Shown here: positions 24,296 to 30,860 of the stretch, piece by piece
How positions within the stretch are numbered: the stretch's first letter is position 1
How the letters are laid out: each line of letters opens with the position of its first letter
Assembly (NCBI RefSeq): GCF_023369555.1
Contig: NZ_JACJVC010000021.1
Span: forward strand, 1 to 39,235
Origin: Actinomyces sp. AC-20-1
GTDB taxonomy: Bacteria; Actinomycetota; Actinomycetes; Actinomycetales; Actinomycetaceae
Length of the DNA: 39,235 nucleotides
Direction: 5' to 3'
The notes under the pieces: generated by a model
Seen by the model: only the letters and a program-made list of their open reading frames with translations
Databases searched by the model: none
Told to the model about the DNA's origin: nothing
Program-made: the position numbers and the translations under genes

Positions 24296-25670
24296 GGGTC
24301 TCTCCGTCTCGGGCGGGGTGGGTGGGCAGGGGTGAGGCGGGGCGCCTCAGGACGATGAGGCCGACCTCCTGGCCCGGCTCGACGGCGGGTGTGCGCGCCT
24401 CGACGACGGCGAGGGCCTGCGCGGCCCCGAGAGAGGCGACCAGGTGCGAGCCGGAGCCCAGCCGGTGCACCGGCGCCACCCACGGTCCGGGCGCCACGGC
24501 CCCGGGCGCCCCCGGCAGGTCCCGGCCCCCGCCGCCCGGTGGGGCGACCAGGCGCACCGGCAGGTACTGGCGCCGCTCGCCCGCCGTCCTCCACCCCACT
24601 GCCGCGCGGGCGGGGACCGGCGCCACCGAGGCGGCCGCCTCCTGGAGGCCGTGGCCGGACAGGAGGGCCAGCGCGGGGGCGACGAAGGCCGTGAAGGACA
24701 CGAGGACGCTCACCGGGTTGCCCGGGAGCATGATGACGGGCACCTGCCGGCCGTCCTGAGCGCGCACCGTGCCGTGCCCCTGGGGCTTGCCCGGCTGCAT
24801 CGCCACCTTCGCGAAGGACAGGCTCGTGCCACGGCCGTGCTCGGGGCAGGCGGCCAGCATGGTGAGCGGGTCGAAGGCGCCCGCTGACACGCCGCCGGAG
24901 GTGATGACGAGGTCCGCCTCACCCGCCGCCTCGCGCAGCACCCGGGCGAGGTCCGCCGCCGTGTCCCCGGCGCGCAGGAGCGCCGCCGCCCGGGCCCCGT
25001 GCTCCGCGAGCAGGCCCGTCAGCAGCAGCCCGTTGGAGTCGGGGACCGAGCCCGGAGCCAGGGGGGCGCCGGCGTCGACCAGCTCCGCACCGGTGGAGAC
25101 GACGGCGACGCGCGGACGCGGGTGGGCCCGCACGGCGGACAGGCCCACCGAGGCCAGGGAGGACAGGACCGTCCCCGACAGCGCCGTGCCCGCCCTCGCC
25201 ACCGGCTCCCCGACGGCGACGTCCTCACCGGACCGGCGCACGTTGAGGCCCACGCGGGCCGGGGTGCGGACCTCCACCACCGGCGGCAGCGGCGCCTGGC
25301 CCGGCAGCTGGTCCGTGTCCTCCACCCGGACGACGGCGTCGGCGCCCTCGGGCAGCATGGCGCCGGTCATGATGCGCATCGCGGTGCCAGGTGCGAGCGG
25401 GCCGGGGGCCGTGCCCGCGGGCACGTCGCCCGAGACCGGCAGGCGCACGGGGGCCCGGTCGGCGCCGACGGTCTCGACGGCGCGCACGGCGTAGCCGTCC
25501 ATCGCGGAGCTCGTCCAGGGCGGCACGGGCAGGGCGGCGGTGAGGTCCTCGGCGAGGACGAGCCCGTGGGCGCCGGCCAGCGGGACCTCGGTGGGGGCCA
25601 GGGGCGAGAGCGTACCCAGCAGCCGGGCGAGGTAGTCCTCGGGTGAGCGCATCTGCTGAGCCTGAGCCAT
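24288..25670 (-). CDS. moeA: molybdopterin molybdenumtransferase MoeA
   Basis: Inserts molybdenum into adenylated molybdopterin. The protein is 460 aa with the MoeA domains in order: SAMDGYAVRA near residue 55, PVSGDVPAGTAPGPLAPGTAMRIMTGA near 80-110, VVSTGAELVDAGAPLAPGSVPDSN near 195 and VMLPGNP-type IMLPGNPVSVLVSF near 315, then a C-terminal beta domain. The ATG at 25670 was chosen because GGAAGGA lies six bases upstream; the same frame runs open much further upstream but crosses moaE on the other strand. Divergent from moaE with 123 nt between. The C-terminal domain has a Gly/Pro-rich insertion (PPGGGGRDLPGAPG). Confidence 0.94.
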   Translation of the reverse strand: MAQAQQMRSPEDYLARLLGTLSPLAPTEVPLAGAHGLVLAEDLTAALPVPPWTSSAMDGYAVRAVETVGADRAPVRLPVSGDVPAGTAPGPLAPGTAMRIMTGAMLPEGADAVVRVEDTDQLPGQAPLPPVVEVRTPARVGLNVRRSGEDVAVGEPVARAGTALSGTVLSSLASVGLSAVRAHPRPRVAVVSTGAELVDAGAPLAPGSVPDSNGLLLTGLLAEHGARAAALLRAGDTAADLARVLREAAGEADLVITSGGVSAGAFDPLTMLAACPEHGRGTSLSFAKVAMQPGKPQGHGTVRAQDGRQVPVIMLPGNPVSVLVSFTAFVAPALALLSGHGLQEAAASVAPVPARAAVGWRTAGERRQYLPVRLVAPPGGGGRDLPGAPGAVAPGPWVAPVHRLGSGSHLVASLGAAQALAVVEARTPAVEPGQEVGLIVLRRPASPLPTHPARDGETRD

Positions 25671-25793
25671 CTCGGGTCCTTCCGTCGCGGTGGGGAGGCT
25701 GCCCGGGGACATCATGCCCCGGGCCGCCGTGTACGGTCGGGGCCGTGCGCCCGGACCTGTGCCCGGGACCGCCAGCCCCTCACGAGGAGAAGC

Positions 25794-26234
25794 ATGACGC
25801 AGCCCCGCCCCAGCGCCGTCGTCGTCCGCGCCGAGGTCACCGCCGACGAGGTCAGCGCGGCCGAGCTCGCTCAGGCCGTCGAGCACCGCGCCGCCGGCGC
25901 CGTCGTCACCTTCGACGGCATGGTCCGTGACCACGACGGTGGCCGGGGCGTGACCGGCCTGACCTACCACACGCACCCGACGGCGGGTGCCGTCGTCACC
26001 GAGATCGCCGCCGAGGTCGCCGCGCGACCGGGCCTGCGCGCCCTCGCCGTCGTCCACCGCGTGGGGGAGCTCGCCGTCGGTGAGACGGCCCTCGCCGTCG
26101 CCGTCAGCGCCGACCACCGGGCCCCCGCCTTCGACGCCGTGCGCGACCTCGTCGAGGAGGTCAAGAGGCGCCTGCCCGTGTGGAAGCACCAGACCTTCGC
26201 CGACGGCAGCCGGCAGTGGTCCAACCTCGCCTGA
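25794..26234 (+). CDS. moaE: molybdopterin synthase catalytic subunit MoaE
   Basis: Large subunit of MPT synthase, which adds the dithiolene sulfurs carried by MoaD. The protein is 146 aa. Motifs: GAVVTFDGMVRDHDGG near residue 38, LTYHTHPTA near 58, VHRVGELAVGETALAVAVSADHR near 83 and KRRLPVWKHQ near 120, the latter containing the conserved catalytic-pocket lysines. GAGGAG lies a few bases before the ATG. It is transcribed divergently from moeA and converges on moaD, its partner subunit, with two hairpins between. Confidence 0.94.
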   Translation: MTQPRPSAVVVRAEVTADEVSAAELAQAVEHRAAGAVVTFDGMVRDHDGGRGVTGLTYHTHPTAGAVVTEIAAEVAARPGLRALAVVHRVGELAVGETALAVAVSADHRAPAFDAVRDLVEEVKRRLPVWKHQTFADGSRQWSNLA

Positions 26235-26250
26235 GCCCGACGACGCGCGC

Positions 26251-26297
26251 CCGCGGGCTCAGCCGCCCGCTGTGACGCCGCGGGCTCAGCCGCCCGC
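26251..26297. terminator. duplicated hairpin between moaE and moaD (bidirectional terminator)
   Basis: A perfect 20-bp direct repeat (26251-26270 and 26278-26297, period 27). Each copy contains the dyad GCGGGC/GCCCGC with a 6-nt loop. The second copy covers the last codons and stop of moaD; the first lies just after it. Position between convergent genes suggests termination in both directions. Confidence 0.65.
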
Positions 26298-26555
26298 AAA
26301 GGGCGGCAGGACGTCGACACGGTCGCCGCCCTCCAAGGGCGTGAGCGAGTCGGCCGGCGTGGACAGGGAGTTGACGAGGAAGGTCGACACGCCCACCACC
26401 GTCGCCATCTCCAGGCCGCGCCCGGCCAACAGCTCGCGCAGCCGGGCGAGGGTCGTGCCCGCCTCCACCTCAAGGCGCTCCTGGGGACGGCCGGCGGCCT
26501 CGGCCGCAGCGGCGAAGTAGTGCACCTCGATCGAGGTCGGCGGGGTCGGGCTCAT
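26286..26555 (-). CDS. moaD: molybdopterin synthase sulfur-carrier subunit MoaD
   Basis: Ubiquitin-like sulfur carrier, 89 aa. It opens EVHYFAAAAEAAGRPQERLEV, has VNSLSTPADSLTPLEGGDRVDVLPPFAGG at the end, and finishes with the Gly-Gly that MoeB adenylates and that is then thiocarboxylated. The ATG at 26555 has GAGGAG about six bases upstream. It follows moaA by 48 nt on the same strand. The sequence encoding its last three residues plus stop is repeated, in frame, 27 bases downstream. Confidence 0.93.
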   Translation of the reverse strand: MSPTPPTSIEVHYFAAAAEAAGRPQERLEVEAGTTLARLRELLAGRGLEMATVVGVSTFLVNSLSTPADSLTPLEGGDRVDVLPPFAGG

Positions 26556-26603
26556 GCGGGCTCCTCTGGTTGCGGCGCACCCACGGTAGCAACCGCACGG
26601 GCC

Positions 26604-27755
26604 TCAGCCGCCGATGGTGGACATCGTGCGCGCCGGGCGCTCGAAGCCGTCCGGCGCGGCCCACGGCCCGTCGCAGCCGTGCGCCAGGGGCTTGCCCCAC
26701 GTCGCCGCGGCCCAGAGCCTGAGGACCTCCTCGTCCGAGGCCCCCGAGCGCATCGGCCCCCTGAGGTCCGTCTCCCGGGACGAGAACAGGCAGGTCATGA
26801 GCCGGCCGTCCGCCGTCACCCGCGTGCGGTCGCAGTCCGAGCAGAAGGGGGCGGTCACCGAGGAGATCACCCCGACGACGCCCGCCGGGTGGCTCCCGTA
26901 CGCGCTCCGGCCCGCCGCCACCCGCCACAGGGTCGCCGGCCGGCGGTCGGCGCGCCCGACCTCCTCGAGGCGGAAGCCCGCCCCCGCCAGGACCCGCAGC
27001 ACCTCCTCGCGCCCGACGACCTCCTGGGGCCGCCACGTCTGGCGCGGCCCCAGCGGCATGTGCTCGATGAAGCGCAGCTGCCACCCCCGGCGCAGCGACT
27101 CCGCCAGCAGCCGCGGCGCCCGCTCCTCAAGGGCCCCCGCGACCGCGACGGCGTTGACCTTGACCGGGCTCAGCCCCGCCTCCTGGGCGGCGGCGATCCC
27201 CCGCAGCACGTCCTCGAGACGGTCCCGGCGCGTGAGCGCCGCGTACTCGACCGGCTCGAGGCTGTCCAGGGAGACGTTGACCCTGCCCAGGCCAGCCGCC
27301 CGCAGGCCCGCCGCCCGCTTGTCCAGGCCCAGCCCGTTGGTCGTCAGCCCCACGTCCACCGGACTGCCCGAGCGGGTGCGCAGGCCCGCGACGGCCGCGA
27401 CGACCTCCTCGAGGTCGCGGCGCAGCAGCGGCTCCCCGCCGGTGAGCCGGACCCTCTCGACGCCCAGGCGCTCGACCGCCAGGCGGGCCAGGCGGGCGAT
27501 CTCGGCCACCGTGAGCAGGTCCGGCGTCGCCAGCCACGGCAGGCCCTGGGCCGGCATGCAGTAGGTGCAGCGCAGGTTGCAGCGGTCCGTCACCGACAGG
27601 CGCAGGTCACGCACCGTGCGCCCGTAGCGGTCCACGAGCCGGGTGACGGGGCCGCGGGCCAGGGCCGTGGGCGGCTCGGGCACCGGCCCGCGCAGCGCAC
27701 CGCAGGGCGCGGGCGTGGGCAGGTCCACGACCGGGCTGCGGCTCAGGGCGGGCAT
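26604..27755 (-). CDS. moaA: GTP 3',8-cyclase MoaA (radical SAM)
   Basis: First enzyme of Moco synthesis; makes 3',8-cyclo-7,8-dihydro-GTP. The protein is 383 aa. The radical-SAM motif CNLRCTYC has Cys59, Cys63 and Cys66, followed by RLTGGEPLLR near residue 103 and VNVSLDSL near 160. The second Fe-S site is CSDCDRTRVTADGRLMTC near residue 310. The C-terminus ends STIGG, the conserved Gly-Gly tail. The N-terminus carries ~35 extra Pro-rich residues before the core. The ATG at 27755 has no Shine-Dalgarno site but TATCCT lies six bases upstream, suggesting a leaderless message. Leads moaA-moaD. Confidence 0.96.
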   Translation of the reverse strand: MPALSRSPVVDLPTPAPCGALRGPVPEPPTALARGPVTRLVDRYGRTVRDLRLSVTDRCNLRCTYCMPAQGLPWLATPDLLTVAEIARLARLAVERLGVERVRLTGGEPLLRRDLEEVVAAVAGLRTRSGSPVDVGLTTNGLGLDKRAAGLRAAGLGRVNVSLDSLEPVEYAALTRRDRLEDVLRGIAAAQEAGLSPVKVNAVAVAGALEERAPRLLAESLRRGWQLRFIEHMPLGPRQTWRPQEVVGREEVLRVLAGAGFRLEEVGRADRRPATLWRVAAGRSAYGSHPAGVVGVISSVTAPFCSDCDRTRVTADGRLMTCLFSSRETDLRGPMRSGASDEEVLRLWAAATWGKPLAHGCDGPWAAPDGFERPARTMSTIGG

Positions 27756-27767
27756 GTCTCGAGGATA
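27756..27767 (-). promoter_or_regulatory. probable -10 box of a leaderless moaA transcript
   Basis: TATCCT (27767-27762, minus strand) is six bases before the moaA ATG. It is the closest match to TATAAT among the six boxes of this kind in the window. Confidence 0.5.
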
Positions 27768-27793
27768 GCCAGGCGCTCGGTCCGCGGGTGCGC

Positions 27794-28138
27794 TCAGGCG
27801 GTGCGCCGGATGTGGACGCGTGCGAGGCCGTCGCCGACCTCGAGCACGCGGTGCTCGAAGGTGAGGGGCAGCTGGTCGATCTGGGCCAGCAGCGGCCCGG
27901 GCACGTGCGGGGCGAGCAGGTCGAAGCCCTCGCCGACCCCGAGGCTCGAGGCGGCGCCGATGACGGCGGCGTGACGCAGACGGTGCGGGATGGGGCGGGC
28001 GTCGAGCGTGAGGGGCCCGTCGCCGTGGGCGCCGCAGCCGCAGCCGCCGGCCGTGCGGGGGCGGGACTCCTGAAGGGGGATGAGCCTGGGCTCAGCGGCC
28101 CCGGTCGTCCCGGTGGGCTCGGTGGTGGTGTCGCTCAT
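27794..28138 (-). CDS. DUF2249 domain protein
   Basis: A 114-aa protein. Residues ~45-114 form the DUF2249 domain: LTLDARPIPHRLRHAAVIGA, then GEGFDLLAPHVPGPLLAQI and the terminal RVLEVGDGLARVHIRR. Before it is a Cys motif GGCGCGAHGDG that could bind a metal or act as a redox pair. DUF2249 proteins often occur with denitrification and hemerythrin-type NO-handling genes; their biochemical role is unproven. The ATG at 28138 has AAGGAG six bases upstream. It is divergent from the membrane-protein/nirK operon across a 98-nt region with an inverted repeat, so co-regulation with nirK is likely. Confidence 0.8.
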   Translation of the reverse strand: MSDTTTEPTGTTGAAEPRLIPLQESRPRTAGGCGCGAHGDGPLTLDARPIPHRLRHAAVIGAASSLGVGEGFDLLAPHVPGPLLAQIDQLPLTFEHRVLEVGDGLARVHIRRTA

Positions 28139-28193
28139 GGCGGGCTCCTTGCTCACAGGCTTGTGGTCGTCCCCCGCCCCGGGAGCGGGAGGC

Positions 28194-28207
28194 TGCGCCT
28201 TGGCGCA
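28194..28207. promoter_or_regulatory. inverted repeat over the -35 of the nirK operon, probable operator
   Basis: TGCGCC-TT-GGCGCA, 6+6 bp perfect arms. It overlaps the proposed -35 (TTGGCG, 28200-28205) and lies between the divergent DUF2249 gene and the membrane-protein/nirK operon. A second, weaker dyad CCCGC/GCGGG is at 28173-28189. Confidence 0.5.
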
Positions 28208-28229
28208 CACCCCCCTACTTTATTACGGT
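28200..28229 (+). promoter_or_regulatory. probable promoter of the nirK operon
   Basis: TTGGCG (28200-28205), an 18-base spacer and TACGGT (28224-28229), seven bases before the GTG at 28237. The -35 and spacing mirror the promoter proposed before the toxin-like gene at 6982. A short ACAGACTGT palindrome overlaps the start. Confidence 0.5.
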
Positions 28230-28236
28230 ACAGACT

Positions 28237-29475
28237 GTGAGAAACAAGGTGGCTCCGCGCCTCGCCGTCCTGGCCCTCGGTGCCGCCTGCCTCCTGGCCG
28301 GGCTCGACTCCGCCCTCCTGCGCCTGGGCGTCTGGGCCCCCGTCGGAGGAGACGGCGCCACCCTCAGCGCCCGTCTGTCCGCCCTCCACGGCCCCCTCAT
28401 GCTCGTCGGCTTCCTCGGCACCGTCATCGCCCTCGAGCGCGCCGTCGCCGCACGCCGGGCATGGGCCTACCTCGCCCCCGCCGGCTCCGCCCTCGGCTGC
28501 CTCTCCCTCCTGCTCGGCGCCCCCGCGCCCCTGGGCCGCGCACTCGCCCTCACCGGAGCCCTCACCCTGCTCGCCGTCTACCACCGCGTGCGCCGCCGGG
28601 CCCCCTCCGCCGCCGTCGACATCGAGTCCCTGGGCGCCGTCAGCCTCGCCCTGGGCGACCTCGTCTGGCTCCTGGCCCCCGACGACCTGACCGCCGCCGT
28701 CCCCCTCTGGCTCCTCCTCCCCACCCTCACCATCGTCGGCGAGCGCCTCGAGCTCGCCCGCATCGCCTTCATCGACGAGGTCGTCGAGCGCACCGTGCGG
28801 GGCCTGTCCCTCGCCGCCGTCCTCGGGGCCTGTCTCCTGGGCGTGGTCGAGACCGCCCACGTCCTCGTCGGCGCCGCCCTGCTGGGGCTCGCCGTCGTCA
28901 TGTCCTGGTACGATGTCGCCCGCCGCACCGTGCGCGCCCGCGGCGCCGCCATGGCCGGTGTCCGCTTCATGGCCGCCTCCATGCTCGCCGGCTACCTCTG
29001 GCTCGCCGTCGCCGGCGCCACCTGGACCCTCGCCTCCCTGCGCGGGGGCACCGGCCCCGCCTACGAGGCCGTCATCCACAGCCTCACCCTCGGCTTCGCC
29101 TTCTCCATGGTCCTGGCCCACGCGCCCACGATCATCCCTGCGGTCATCCACCGCCGCCTGCCCCACCACCGCGCCATGTGGCTGCCCTACGCGCTCCTGC
29201 ACGGCGGCCTGGCCCTCCGGCTCGCCGGCCTGGCCGCGGACGCCGCCGCACCCTGGCAGGTCGGCGGAGCCCTCGGCGTCATCGCCGTCATCACCTTCCT
29301 GCTCCTGGCCGTCACCCGCGTGCTCACCGCCGGGTCCTTCACCAGCGGCCAGCCCTCCCGGGCGCCGCACCCGGTCACCGCGCCCTCGGCACAGGGCGTG
29401 CGGACGACGACGGGCGCGGCTCACACCGCCGACACTGTGGCCGCGCCGTCCGTGAGGACGGGAGCGACCCTGTGA
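28237..29475 (+). CDS. polytopic membrane protein, NnrS-like in outline, nirK operon
   Basis: A 412-aa protein with about twelve hydrophobic segments. Histidines sit inside or beside membrane segments: ALHGPLMLVGFLG near residue 50, VIHSLTLGFAFSMVLAHAPTIIP near 285-305 and LLHGGLALRLAGL near 325. This distribution recalls NnrS, a heme- and copper-containing membrane protein linked to NO, but no motif is diagnostic. The last ~50 residues are hydrophilic. The GTG start has no Shine-Dalgarno sequence and follows a TANNNT box by seven bases. Its stop overlaps the next start as GTGA, so it is translationally coupled to the second membrane protein and then nirK. I infer a role in copper delivery, electron input or NO handling for NirK; exact function is unknown. 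Confidence 0.7.
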   Translation: MRNKVAPRLAVLALGAACLLAGLDSALLRLGVWAPVGGDGATLSARLSALHGPLMLVGFLGTVIALERAVAARRAWAYLAPAGSALGCLSLLLGAPAPLGRALALTGALTLLAVYHRVRRRAPSAAVDIESLGAVSLALGDLVWLLAPDDLTAAVPLWLLLPTLTIVGERLELARIAFIDEVVERTVRGLSLAAVLGACLLGVVETAHVLVGAALLGLAVVMSWYDVARRTVRARGAAMAGVRFMAASMLAGYLWLAVAGATWTLASLRGGTGPAYEAVIHSLTLGFAFSMVLAHAPTIIPAVIHRRLPHHRAMWLPYALLHGGLALRLAGLAADAAAPWQVGGALGVIAVITFLLLAVTRVLTAGSFTSGQPSRAPHPVTAPSAQGVRTTTGAAHTADTVAAPSVRTGATL

Positions 29476-30860
29476 GCCACCCCATCAGCCCCCGGCTGGG
29501 CACCTCCCCGAGCGCCCCCGCCCCGCCGGCCCCGCCCGGCGCCCGCCGCCCGCGTCGCACCACCCAGGTGCGGCGCAACCTCGTCGTCCTCGCCTGGGTC
29601 CTGGCCGCCGCCCTCCTCGCCCTGCTGGTCCTGGCCGGCCCCCTCGGCGCCTGGGGCCAGTGGCTTCCCCTGCACGCCCTCCTCCTGGGCGGCATCGGCT
29701 CGGCCATCACCATCTGGTCCGCGCACTTCGCCGACACGCTCCTGCACCGCCCCGCCCTCGGCGGCGCCACCCTGCTCGACACGCGCCTGGGCGCCCACAG
29801 CCTCGGCACCGTCCTCGTCCTGGCCGGCATCACCACCGACCGCGACCCGCTCGCCCTGGCCGGGGTCGGCGTCGTCACCGCCAGCGCCCTGGCCGGGGCA
29901 CTGGCCATCGCGGTCCAGCACCGGCGCGCCCTCGCCCCGCGCCTGGCCGGCCTCGCCCTGCACTACGCCGTCGCCCTCGTGCTGCTCGCCGTCGGCGCCG
30001 TCCTGGGCTGCCTCACGAGCTGGGCCGCCGACCGCGGCCGCGCCGACCTCTCCGACGCCCTCTACACCGCCCACACCACGACGATGCTCCTCGGCTTCGT
30101 CGGCACCACCGTCCTGGACACCCTCACCGTCCTGTGGCCCACGATGCTGCGCACGAGGATGGAGCCCGAGGCGCCCCGCTGGGCCATGGCGGGCCTGCCG
30201 CTCCTCGTGGCCGGAACCGCCCTGCTCGCCACCGCGGGAGCCTGGGCGCCCCTGGCGGCTCTGGGCGCGCTCGTCTACCTCGCCGGTGCCGCGGGCGTGC
30301 TCGTTCCGGCCTGGAGGACCGCCCGGCGCGTGCCCCCGACCTCCTTCGCCACCGCCTCCGCGGCCGCCGCCGTCGCCTGGCTCCTCGCCTGCGTGCTGTG
30401 GGTCGGTGCCGGCGTGAGCGTGGCCGGCAGCGGCGGCGCGGACCCGGGCGCCGCCCGCGACGTCATCCACGCCGTGCGCGTGCCGCTCGCCGTCGGCTTC
30501 GCCCTCCAGGTCCTGGCCGCCGCCCTGTCCTACCTCACGCCCGTCATGCTCGGCGGGGGACCGGCCGCCACCCGGGCGGCCAACGCCATCATGGACCGGG
30601 CCGCCGCCTACCGGCTCGTGGCCGCCAACAGCTGCCTCCTGCTCGCCGTGCCGGCGTCCCTGCCCTGGCCCGTGAGGGCCGCCACCGGCCTCGTCGCCGG
30701 CGCCTGCGCCGCCTACGTCCCGGTCGGCATGGTGCTCGCCTGGGCCGGGCACCGCCGCCGCAGGAGGGCCGACGACGCCGTCGGGCCCGGACGGCCAGCA
30801 GCCTCAGCCGCAGTCCCCGCCCCGACCAGACCCGAGCAGAAGGACGACCGAGATGAGTGA
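29472..30860 (+). CDS. polytopic membrane protein coupled to nirK
   Basis: A 462-aa protein with about twelve hydrophobic segments after a Pro-rich cytoplasmic N-terminus. It is His-rich at membrane edges: LPLHALLLGGIGSAI, WSAHFAD, LGAHSLG, YTAHTTTMLLGFVG and VIHAVRVP. This resembles the N-terminal membrane region that I recall being fused to multicopper oxidase or nitrite reductase domains in some actinobacteria; here it is a separate gene. The GTG start at 29472 shares GTGA with the preceding stop; its own stop lies 8 nt inside nirK. The same frame is open far upstream across the previous gene, so an automatic caller may merge them. Likely a membrane partner of NirK (anchor, electron donor or copper supply); this is inference. 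Confidence 0.7.
   Translation: MSHPISPRLGTSPSAPAPPAPPGARRPRRTTQVRRNLVVLAWVLAAALLALLVLAGPLGAWGQWLPLHALLLGGIGSAITIWSAHFADTLLHRPALGGATLLDTRLGAHSLGTVLVLAGITTDRDPLALAGVGVVTASALAGALAIAVQHRRALAPRLAGLALHYAVALVLLAVGAVLGCLTSWAADRGRADLSDALYTAHTTTMLLGFVGTTVLDTLTVLWPTMLRTRMEPEAPRWAMAGLPLLVAGTALLATAGAWAPLAALGALVYLAGAAGVLVPAWRTARRVPPTSFATASAAAAVAWLLACVLWVGAGVSVAGSGGADPGAARDVIHAVRVPLAVGFALQVLAAALSYLTPVMLGGGPAATRAANAIMDRAAAYRLVAANSCLLLAVPASLPWPVRAATGLVAGACAAYVPVGMVLAWAGHRRRRRADDAVGPGRPAASAAVPAPTRPEQKDDRDE

Noticed and set aside
28080-30860. A 926-residue plus-strand frame ending as the second membrane protein.
   Set aside because: The first half is a His/Arg/Pro-rich shadow of the first membrane protein; the GTGA overlap at 29472 gives the real start.
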